A stretch of 5,105 nucleotides of DNA from a bacterium (GTDB lineage: Bacteria > SZUA-182 > SZUA-191): positions 1 through 5,105 of the forward strand of contig QIEW01000431.1 of the NCBI GenBank assembly GCA_003230535.1, written 5' to 3'. Below, piece after piece: positions 1 to 4,166 of this stretch. A program made the translations under genes and the position numbers. The notes under the pieces were generated by a model, which saw nothing but the letters and a program-made list of their open reading frames with translations, was not told the DNA's origin and ran no database searches. Positions within the stretch are counted from its first letter, which is position 1. The number at the start of each line of letters is the position of its first letter.

Positions 1-24
1 AAGTTCTAACATTTCCTTGTCCAT
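1..24 (-). CDS. Possible 5' end of a leftward gene running off the window
   Basis: Read leftward from position 24, an ATG opens a frame of eight codons (M D K E M L E L) that continues past the window edge without a stop. Promoter-like boxes lie just upstream at 33-61, which would put the transcription start almost on the ATG, so the message would be leaderless or nearly so. I see no Shine-Dalgarno sequence. Eight residues are too few to identify a family. The orientation is the same as that of the two beta-helix genes further right. It may equally be chance, or the real start may lie outside the window. Confidence 0.25.
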
Positions 25-32
25 AATGCACT

Positions 33-61
33 ATTAAACAAGAAAAATATAAATTATTCAA
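33..61 (-). promoter_or_regulatory. Candidate sigma-70-type promoter facing left
   Basis: On the minus strand a -35 box TTGAAT (56-61) is followed by a 17-base spacer and a -10 box TTTAAT (33-38). The boxes match the consensus at 4/6 and 5/6. The spacing is ideal, but the region is very AT-rich, so a chance match is possible. It would drive the putative gene starting at 24. Confidence 0.35.
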
Positions 62-160
62 CAAAAAAACGCTCTATGCGTAACATGAGTAAATAACTCA
101 TCGGTTTCGATTTCCGATCCGATCTTCGATCTTGCCAAGGGAAACGCATCCCTTTAACAG

Positions 161-192
161 TTTCGGCCTGAGACAGGCCGAAACATCTATAA
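161..192 (+). repeat. Perfect hairpin plus one 9-bp unit, copy of the repeat at 3442-3491
   Basis: Ten-base arms TTTCGGCCTG (161-170) and CAGGCCGAAA (174-183) flank an AGA loop and form a perfect palindrome. It is followed directly by CATCTATAA (184-192). The same composite occurs in reverse orientation at 3442-3491, where the 9-bp unit is present three times. This is therefore a dispersed repeat family with a variable-number tail, not a gene-specific terminator. Confidence 0.8.
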
Positions 193-225
193 ATTGTTTT
201 TCAATGAGTTACAGAAACACTTACT

Positions 226-252
226 CTCTGTGACCTCTGCGTTCTCTGCGGT
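226..252. repeat. Three imperfect 9-bp tandem units of the CTCTGCGnT type
   Basis: CTCTGTGAC (226-234), CTCTGCGTT (235-243) and CTCTGCGGT (244-252) follow each other head to tail. The stretch resembles a CTCTGTG/CTCTGCG motif that I have met in intergenic DNA of many bacterial genomes; that resemblance is from memory and not checked. No coding function is evident here. Confidence 0.55.
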
Positions 253-401
253 TAAAATCACCGAGCCTTGGTCAGTATTTTGGTTTGCGTAACATGAGTT
301 ATTAAGGGGCTGCGGGCATAAGCATAGGCCGCCATTGTTCGGTATGGTTATCCCTTAAGGTGGCATTCTTAACCCCTAAAATTGCAAACCGACGGGTGCC
401 T

Positions 402-1322
402 TTAACCTTTAATAGTATTCTCCACTATTAGCGGATTACCTGATGTAATATTAATAGCTGGAGGGCCGGCGCTGATTAGTTTATTACGCTTGATTCGAGC
501 CCCGGAGGAAAATAAAAGTATCAATGGGTTAGGGGCCGGACCGGAAATAGTGTTTTCTACGATATAGGGCGAGGCATTCTGGCATAATAATGCCGGGCCC
601 AAATTATTCTCGATCAGGTTGTTGTTAATGATGGCTTGCGGGTAGGACCAGTTTTTCCCAAGAGGACTTTCATCTTCAGTAGCAGGAGGCTCGGCGACCA
701 ATATTCCCGACTCTCGATTGCCAAAGATATGGTTTTTTTCTATTTTGACGGCTGATTTTAAAGAGGAAATACCTGAACCATCATTGGAATAGATTTTATT
801 ATTAGCAATAATCGAGACGCCCCCGACTAATTCCACTGCCGCGCAGCCTGTCTGACCGTTGTGATAGATTTGGTTATATTCGATTGTCGGAGAAGCTTTT
901 TGACCTTCAACCTTTATGGCTGCTCTTTTGTTGTTTTTGATAATATTGTGGCTAATCCGGGCTGCTGCTCCCCAAACTAACACCGCTGCTTTAATTTTAT
1001 TATTTCCTCCGGTTATAGTCACGCCGCTGAGGATGGCTCCATCCTCAACTACTACCACAGGGGCGCTGTTTTGTGGAGCACCTGAGATGGTAGTGGTTTT
1101 GGGATCGGCCCCGTAGATGCTTACGTGAGACTTTAGAGTAATATGTTCGGTATACACACCGGGACTGAGATGAATTTCATCTCCCGCCCGGGCGGCCTCC
1201 AGAGCCTCCTGGATGGTGGGATACTCTTTAGGTACCGAAAGGCGCCTGCCGGCCAGAGCAGGTAATGGAAGGAGAAAGATGTAGAGTAAAATTACACCCC
1301 AGATGGAGAACGCGTGTTTCAT
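402..1322 (-). CDS. Exported right-handed parallel beta-helix protein (NosD/pectate-lyase-like fold)
   Basis: This 306-residue protein begins with a clear Sec signal peptide: Lys2, a hydrophobic core at about 7-21, and an A-L-A site giving predicted cleavage after Ala24. Residues 29-75 (V-P-K-E-Y-P-T-I-Q-E-A-L ... G-D-E-I-H-L-S-P-G-V-Y) match the N-terminal cap usual in DUF1565/NosD-type beta-helix proteins. The rest is a ladder of roughly 22-residue coils with Asn-rich turns (I-x-x-N-x-I-x-x-N) and small-residue corners such as A-S-P and G-N-P. No catalytic residues of pectate lyases or other carbohydrate enzymes can be recognised, so the substrate is unknown; a cell-surface or periplasmic binding role is possible. 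It follows its paralogue with an 8-base gap and no Shine-Dalgarno sequence (CTCCCCAC before the ATG), which suggests translational coupling in a two-gene operon. I see no convincing terminator downstream. Confidence 0.85.
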   Translation of the reverse strand: MKHAFSIWGVILLYIFLLPLPALAGRRLSVPKEYPTIQEALEAARAGDEIHLSPGVYTEHITLKSHVSIYGADPKTTTISGAPQNSAPVVVVEDGAILSGVTITGGNNKIKAAVLVWGAAARISHNIIKNNKRAAIKVEGQKASPTIEYNQIYHNGQTGCAAVELVGGVSIIANNKIYSNDGSGISSLKSAVKIEKNHIFGNRESGILVAEPPATEDESPLGKNWSYPQAIINNNLIENNLGPALLCQNASPYIVENTISGPAPNPLILLFSSGARIKRNKLISAGPPAINITSGNPLIVENTIKG

Positions 1323-1330
1323 GTGGGGAG

Positions 1331-2440
1331 TTAGAACCAGGTTTCCTCTTCAACAGGCGGAGCCGCTTCACCTGGGACAGAAGGAGAAGTAGCAGTTACC
1401 GCCGTATCCAAGATGTTGTTATTCTGAATTACTGCTAATGATGTGTCCCCTACGATACCTCGACGGCCTCCGCCCAGGATATTGTTGTTCTCAACAATCG
1501 GAGCAGAACCTGTTTTAATATAAATACCTGCCGGTCCATCGGTAGAGATGCTGTTTCCTCTGATATGGGGGGCGGCGGCAATAACCATTATCCCGGTAGA
1601 CCCTCGGTTAGTAATAATGTTTTTGCTGATACTCGGCGAAGTATTTTCACAGATGATGGCCGGCGGCCCCCCGCTGCCAGCAAAAGTATTATCATCAATG
1701 GTTGCTTCAACCTCAATCACGGCGCCTTTTACCGAGAGTACCGATAATTCCACCCCGGAATTGTCATGGACGTCGTTACCCTCTATCACCAAGGCGCTAC
1801 AGCTGATGGTTCCGATGCCAGCCAGCCCGTTTCCATAGATCCGATTGCCTCGAACCATGGTAGCCGAACCCACGCTGCCTATTCCGGCGCGAGTATTGGC
1901 AAAAATTTCGTTTCCTACAATAGTTGCGGCCGCCCCATAGTTGTTGGCAATTCCCGGGCCGCCGTTATTGTGTATCCGGTTATTCTCAAGTACCGGCCGG
2001 GCTTTTGAATTATGCACGCCAATACCCGCATAATCATTATCCCGAACAATACAGTTGGAGACTCTGGGAGAAGTATCCTTAATGAAGATGGCATGTCCCG
2101 GCCGGCCCCTGGCTCCTGTAACAGTGAAACCATCCAAGGTGCAGTTATTGGCAGTGGTTACAACCGGCCCCGGCGGCCCTTCAGGTAATGCTACCAGAGT
2201 GGTCACATCAGCTCCTTCCCCCAAAACATCCACCCCCTCCTTCATGGTAATCGACTCAGCATAAAGACCCGCTAAAACCCTGACCTTATCCCCTGTTACC
2301 GCGGCATCTATCGCGTCTTGGATATCATCATAGTCCCTGGGAACGACAATCTCCTTCGCCTCAGCAAGTCCCGGACATCCCATTACCAGAAATGCTAATA
2401 CAACGCTGAAACCTATTAATATCCGATTAAATTTTTTCAT
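1331..2440 (-). CDS. Exported beta-helix protein, possibly a lipoprotein; paralogue of the following gene
   Basis: An ATG at 2452 is also in frame, but I choose 2440 because GAGGTGG lies just before it and the protein then starts with M-K-K-F, a standard signal-peptide start (369 residues). The hydrophobic segment (about 7-20) ends in V-M-G-C with Cys22, a near-lipobox whose Met at -2 is off consensus. Otherwise signal peptidase I could cut after A-E-A (26-28). The N-terminal cap (V-V-P-R-D-Y-D-D-I-Q-D-A-I-D-A-A ... G-D-K-V-R-V-L-A-G-L-Y) parallels that of the neighbour. About ten coils of 22 or so residues follow, with the pattern P-x-I-x-x-N-x-I-x-x-N-x-x-x-G-I. The end is acidic and Pro-rich (P-P-V-E-E-E-T-W-F). 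The fold assignment is firm; the ligand or substrate is not visible, and no catalytic site is recognisable. It is first in the operon, behind the promoter at 2475-2503. Confidence 0.85.
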   Translation of the reverse strand: MKKFNRILIGFSVVLAFLVMGCPGLAEAKEIVVPRDYDDIQDAIDAAVTGDKVRVLAGLYAESITMKEGVDVLGEGADVTTLVALPEGPPGPVVTTANNCTLDGFTVTGARGRPGHAIFIKDTSPRVSNCIVRDNDYAGIGVHNSKARPVLENNRIHNNGGPGIANNYGAAATIVGNEIFANTRAGIGSVGSATMVRGNRIYGNGLAGIGTISCSALVIEGNDVHDNSGVELSVLSVKGAVIEVEATIDDNTFAGSGGPPAIICENTSPSISKNIITNRGSTGIMVIAAAPHIRGNSISTDGPAGIYIKTGSAPIVENNNILGGGRRGIVGDTSLAVIQNNNILDTAVTATSPSVPGEAAPPVEEETWF

Positions 2441-2448
2441 ACGCCACC

Positions 2449-2463
2449 TCATTATGATTATAA
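2449..2463 (-). promoter_or_regulatory. Weak Fur-box-like sequence in the leader of the beta-helix operon
   Basis: The 15-mer TCATTATGATTATAA fits the 7-1-7 Fur box (TGATAAT-n-ATTATCA) at 11 of 14 positions and sits between the predicted transcription start and the Shine-Dalgarno sequence. The spacer is AT-rich, so such a match is not rare. A second partial match, GATAATGAT, is at 2557-2565. A link is inferred only because a Fur gene lies next door. Confidence 0.25.
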
Positions 2464-2474
2464 GCTATTATATT

Positions 2475-2503
2475 ATTATAGCAAATTTAAAGGAAAGTTT
2501 CAA
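2475..2503 (-). promoter_or_regulatory. Strong sigma-70-type promoter of the beta-helix operon
   Basis: On the minus strand a -35 box TTGAAA (2498-2503) is separated by exactly 17 bases from a perfect -10 box TATAAT (2475-2480). TG one base upstream of the -10 box makes it an extended -10 promoter. Transcription should begin near 2468, leaving a leader of about 28 bases before the ATG at 2440. Confidence 0.8.
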
Positions 2504-2617
2504 ACAGTAAAAAGTTATAAATCCAATTGTTTTATCAGATAGTTCCCAGATTAACAGATAATGATGACCTGCTTATTGGGCACATTTTCCCTCCATATTT
2601 TGATCCATAAATAATAT

Positions 2618-2646
2618 TTGACAGAAGGAGCAAATCATGATTTAAT
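2618..2646 (+). promoter_or_regulatory. Good sigma-70-type promoter facing right
   Basis: A perfect -35 box TTGACA (2618-2623), a 17-base spacer and a -10 box TTTAAT (2641-2646, 5/6) form a strong candidate with a start near 2653. The first plausible protein start downstream, that of fur, is about 280 bases away. The promoter therefore serves either fur with a long, hairpin-rich leader or a short non-coding transcript ending at 2767. Confidence 0.65.
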
Positions 2647-2652
2647 CTAAAT

Positions 2653-2767
2653 AAAATTAAGTCTAAATTAGATTTAGGGCGCCATTAAAATATCCTGTCC
2701 TTCTATGCGGCTGGCAGATAGTTGTTGTTTGCCTGGGAACTTAGCGCACCTTCGGTGCGGACTTTTT
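2653..2767 (+). ncRNA. Candidate small RNA or transcription-attenuated leader of fur
   Basis: The interval lies between a well-formed rightward promoter (2618-2646) and a hairpin followed by five T (2745-2767), giving a transcript of about 115 bases without a convincing reading frame. The frame starting at ATG 2705 has no Shine-Dalgarno sequence and runs through palindromic repeats, so it looks non-coding. I recognise no known RNA family. Existence of the RNA is an inference from the promoter and terminator alone. Confidence 0.25.
2745..2767 (+). terminator. Hairpin with T-run, possible intrinsic terminator
   Basis: CGCACC (2745-2750) and GGTGCG (2754-2759) pair around a TTC loop. Three bases later comes TTTTT (2763-2767). 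The stem is short but GC-rich. Similar CGCACC-TTC-GGTGCG palindromes also occur as dispersed repeats, so the terminator role is uncertain. Confidence 0.4.
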
Positions 2768-2777
2768 AGGTTAGGTG

Positions 2778-2801
2778 GTGGCAGGTTCTCAAACCTGCCA
2801 C
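2778..2801. repeat. 24-bp perfect palindrome
   Basis: GTGGCAGGTT (2778-2787) and AACCTGCCAC (2792-2801) pair perfectly around CTCA. It shares the core GGTT-4 nt-AACC with the palindrome at 2811-2846, nine bases further on; the loop there (TGAG) is the reverse complement of this one. The two look like members of one dispersed family. No T-run follows. Confidence 0.75.
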
Positions 2802-2810
2802 TCATTCAGC

Positions 2811-2846
2811 CTGTCGGGTTTGAGAACGGGTTTGAGAACCCGACAG
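2811..2846. repeat. Palindrome expanded by a 12-bp internal tandem duplication
   Basis: Arms CTGTCGGGTT (2811-2820) and AACCCGACAG (2837-2846) pair perfectly, but the 16-base interior is longer than that of the sister palindrome. The 12-mer GGGTTTGAGAAC is present twice in tandem (2816-2827 and 2828-2839). Removing one copy gives a 24-bp palindrome with a TGAG loop, matching the organisation at 2778-2801. Confidence 0.75.
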
Positions 2847-2933
2847 CACATAAAAACTTATCTCTTTGTTTCATTGGACATAAACCAGGAAATTCCTCTA
2901 CGCTCGAGTTAGCCGGTATTTTTATTTATAAAT

Positions 2934-3371
2934 ATGTTGTTTATGGAAACAAACCACCAGAGATTCAACCGCTATCTCGATAAGCAGGGCTTAAAATCCA
3001 CTACGGAACGCCAACTTATTTTAGATGAAGTATTGGCTCTTGAGGATCACTTTGAGGCGGAAGATCTGCTTATCCGCTTGCGCCAGAGAGGGGCCAGAAT
3101 TTCCAAGGGCACTATTTACCGGACATTAAACCTGTTAGTGGAGTCGGGTCTGGTTCGGCAGGTGGCTTTTGTAGACAAACACGCTCATTATGAGCATGTC
3201 TACGGGCATGAGCACCATGAACATCTGATTTGTCTCTCATGCGGGAAAATAATTAATTTTTGTCGGGGATCTTTAGAAGAAGCTTTGGTTGAAATATGTG
3301 AAGAACAGGAATTTACTATGAGAAGCCATAAGATAGAGGTTTTGGGATATTGGATATTGCCGGGGGTGTAA
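2934..3371 (+). CDS. fur: Fur-family metal-responsive repressor with a frameshifted C-terminus
   Basis: This 145-residue protein of Fur length has an N-terminal winged-helix domain (G-L-K-S-T-T-E-R-Q at 19-27; recognition region S-K-G-T-I-Y-R-T-L-N-L-L at 57-68). The C-terminal dimerisation and metal half has a His-rich H-E-H-H-E-H (92-97) and the first zinc pair C-L-S-C (Cys100, Cys103). The second CxxC, expected after I-E-V-L-G-Y, is absent. There the frame reads W-I-L-P-G-V-stop because GGATATT is duplicated (3345-3351, 3352-3358). Removing one copy gives G-Y-C-R-G-C-N and continues to a TAA at 3430-3432, the probable original end. The ATG at 2943 is an alternative start; neither start has a Shine-Dalgarno sequence. 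Position beside feoA/feoB favours iron-sensing Fur over Zur or PerR, but residues alone do not decide it. Whether the product is functional is doubtful. Confidence 0.88.
   Translation: MLFMETNHQRFNRYLDKQGLKSTTERQLILDEVLALEDHFEAEDLLIRLRQRGARISKGTIYRTLNLLVESGLVRQVAFVDKHAHYEHVYGHEHHEHLICLSCGKIINFCRGSLEEALVEICEEQEFTMRSHKIEVLGYWILPGV
3345..3358 (+). repeat. 7-bp tandem duplication inside fur (GGATATT x2)
   Basis: GGATATT occurs twice back to back within codons 138-142 of fur. Seven is not a multiple of three, so the second copy shifts the frame. Deleting one copy restores the zinc-binding Cys-x-x-Cys at the position expected for Fur proteins, which strongly suggests the duplication is the mutation. 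Confidence 0.85.
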
Positions 3372-3441
3372 CTCTATAGAAAGTAAAACATCTCTAAATA
3401 ATACCGAACCGCTTTCAAACAACAAACTATAAAGGGGTGCG

Positions 3442-3491
3442 TTATAGATGTTATAGATGTTATAGATGTTTCGGCCTGTCTCAGGCCGAAA
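3442..3491 (-). repeat. 9-bp tandem repeat (x3) joined to a perfect hairpin
   Basis: TTATAGATG is repeated three times without change (3442-3450, 3451-3459, 3460-3468). It abuts a palindrome with arms TTTCGGCCTG (3469-3478) and CAGGCCGAAA (3482-3491) around a TCT loop. It is the reverse-orientation relative of 161-192, which has a single 9-bp unit. The hairpin could stop transcription from fur, but it lacks a T-run. Confidence 0.85.
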
Positions 3492-3520
3492 CCAAAGCAG
3501 GGTGTCGCTGCCCTTAGCGC

Positions 3521-3542
3521 TTTCGGTTTGAGACAAGCCGAT
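3521..3542. repeat. Degenerate third copy of the TTTCGGCCTG hairpin
   Basis: TTTCGGTTTG, loop AGA, then CAAGCCGAT gives a palindrome differing from the other two copies at a few positions. The arms are still largely complementary. It lies 29 bases beyond the copy at 3469-3491. Confidence 0.65.
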
Positions 3543-3559
3543 CGGACTATCTGAAAATA

Positions 3560-3587
3560 CTGGATTCCAGTTTGCACGGGAATGACA
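3560..3587. repeat. Dispersed-repeat-like CTGGATTCC ... GGGAATGACA motif
   Basis: CTGGATTCC (3560-3568) and GGGAATGACA (3578-3587) flank a short centre and form a weak inverted repeat (ATTCC/GGAAT). The ends match a very common bacterial intergenic repeat of the form CTGGATTCC-C-GC...GC-GGGAATGACA, with a degraded centre here. The match is from recall, not from a search. Confidence 0.55.
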
Positions 3588-3599
3588 AGAATGTATATT
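3572..3599 (+). promoter_or_regulatory. Weak candidate promoter for feoA
   Basis: TTGCAC (3572-3577, 3/6), a 16-base spacer and TATATT (3594-3599, 5/6) are the best boxes I can find ahead of feoA. The start would lie near 3606, about 50 bases before the ATG. The match is poor, and feoA may instead be read through from fur. Confidence 0.25.
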
Positions 3600-3659
3600 T
3601 TCTGACTTTTTACGAGTTCATCAAATAAAAGATATTGCCAATTTAAAGAGGTGGTGGTT

Positions 3660-3884
3660 ATGCAAAAGACTTTAAGAGATCTTCAACCCGGGGAGGAAGC
3701 CCGGGTTGTAAAGTTGACAGGCGGCGGATTATTACGCCAGCGTCTGATGGATATGGGATTAATCCGGGGAAGTTTGGTGTTGGTAAAAAAATTAGCGCCC
3801 TTTGGCGATCCCATGGAGATAGAGGTGCGAGGGTATAGCCTATCGCTTAGGAAAGAGGAAGCCGGGCGCATTATCGTAAACTAA
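3660..3884 (+). CDS. feoA: FeoA, small SH3-like partner of the ferrous iron transporter
   Basis: FeoA is a small cytoplasmic protein needed for full activity of the FeoB ferrous-iron permease, probably by contacting its cytoplasmic part. A GTG at 3651 is in frame, but the ATG at 3660 is preferred because GAGGTGG (3648-3654) sits five bases before it, giving 74 residues, the normal size. The family signature is complete: L-Q-P-G-E at 8-12, R-Q-R-L-M-D-M-G-L-I-R-G at 26-37, A-P-F-G-D-P at 46-51, and the C-terminal E-V-R-G-Y-S-L-S-L-R-K-E-E-A at 55-68. No frame damage is visible, unlike its neighbours fur and feoB. It is followed by a repeat-filled gap of 282 bases before feoB, unusually long for a feoAB pair, so the two may no longer be tightly co-transcribed. 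Confidence 0.95.
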   Translation: MQKTLRDLQPGEEARVVKLTGGGLLRQRLMDMGLIRGSLVLVKKLAPFGDPMEIEVRGYSLSLRKEEAGRIIVN

Positions 3885-3893
3885 AGTTTTTTT

Positions 3894-3934
3894 GAGCGCT
3901 AATTGCAACTTAGTCTAAATATAAATTAGCGCCC
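3894..3934. repeat. 11-bp inverted repeat just after feoA
   Basis: GAGCGCTAATT (3894-3904) and AATTAGCGCCC (3924-3934) are complementary at 10 of 11 positions across a 19-base loop. The stem is not followed by T residues. The right arm's TTAGCGCC motif resembles TTAGGGCGCCAT (2674-2685) and TTAGAGCGCCAT (4151-4162) elsewhere in the spacers. Confidence 0.55.
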
Positions 3935-3946
3935 TGCGGGCAGGTT

Positions 3947-4079
3947 AAAATCCCCCCTGCCCCCCTTTATTAAAGGGGGGAACCTGTTAATCTCCAGGAG
4001 GGACCCGTTGTCTCCCTCTTTGGAAGGATAACTCTTTGTCTCCCCCTTTGGCAAAGGGGGATTAAGGTGGATTTTTTTT
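3947..4079. mobile_element. MITE-like element with terminal hairpins between feoA and feoB
   Basis: The left end starts AAAATCCCCCCTG and runs into a palindrome of six C plus TTT and AAA plus six G (3960-3980). The right end holds a matching palindrome, CCCCCTTT-GGC-AAAGGGGG (4042-4060), followed by ATTAAGGTGGATTTTTTTT. The reverse complement of the right end resembles the left end, so the element has terminal inverted repeats of about 35 bases and no coding capacity. Inside, TTGTCTCCCTCTTTGG (4008-4023) is nearly repeated at 4036-4051. CAGGTT (3941-3946) and AACCTG (3981-3986) add a second stem around the left hairpin. I see no clear target-site duplication. CCCCCTTT/AAAGGGGG palindromes of this kind are widespread in bacterial draft genomes (recall). 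Confidence 0.6.
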
Positions 4080-4166
4080 ATCGCCACAAATAGGTTTCAG
4101 TATCTTATTGTTTTATTAGCCGAAAAAATGGAAATTCCTATACTATGAAATTAGAGCGCCATCTAC

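Larger units (their letters stand above)
77..299. repeat. Pair of 14-bp direct repeats (77-90 and 286-299) enclosing a 195-base segment
   Basis: The 14-mer TGCGTAACATGAGT occurs identically at 77-90 and 286-299. The first copy runs into a small palindrome, ATGAGT with AAATA loop and ACTCAT (85-101). The second is followed by TATT, so ATGAGTTATT at 294-303 is also an inverted copy of 92-101. A further partial copy, ATGAGTTA, is at 204-211. The enclosed segment holds a GC-rich hairpin and a 9-bp tandem repeat but no gene. Most of the gene-free stretch 25-401 is made of such small repeats; 304-401 shows only short inverted repeats (TTAAGGG 302-308 with CCCTTAA 352-358; GGTTTGC 282-288 with GCAAACC 384-390). 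Confidence 0.6.

Noticed and set aside
916-2264. Several plus-strand and other-frame open frames of 60-96 codons within the beta-helix genes
   Set aside because: They lie opposite or out of phase with two well-supported genes whose repetitive coils explain the lack of stops; none has a ribosome binding site or recognisable domain.
2638-2646. Minimal start-stop ORF (ATG ATT TAA) behind an AAGGAG-like sequence
   Set aside because: It lies inside the spacer and -10 box of the promoter at 2618-2646 and would not be in that transcript, so the match is most likely chance.
2705-2983. Open frame of 92 codons on the plus strand before fur
   Set aside because: It has no Shine-Dalgarno sequence, runs through a hairpin and two palindromes, overlaps the fur start in another frame, and its translation resembles no protein family.
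3442-3468. CRISPR-like array from the repeated TTATAGATG
   Set aside because: Units are 9 bases and directly contiguous with no spacers; it is a simple tandem repeat.
3273-3577. Minus-strand open frames over the fur end and the repeat spacer
   Set aside because: They translate the 9-bp tandem repeat and hairpins into low-complexity peptides (I-Y-N or I-T-S repeats) and overlap fur on the other strand.
4102-4144. Promoter for feoB (TTGTTT and TATACT)
   Set aside because: The spacing of 25 bases is too long, and no better -35 box lies at 16-18 bases from TATACT.
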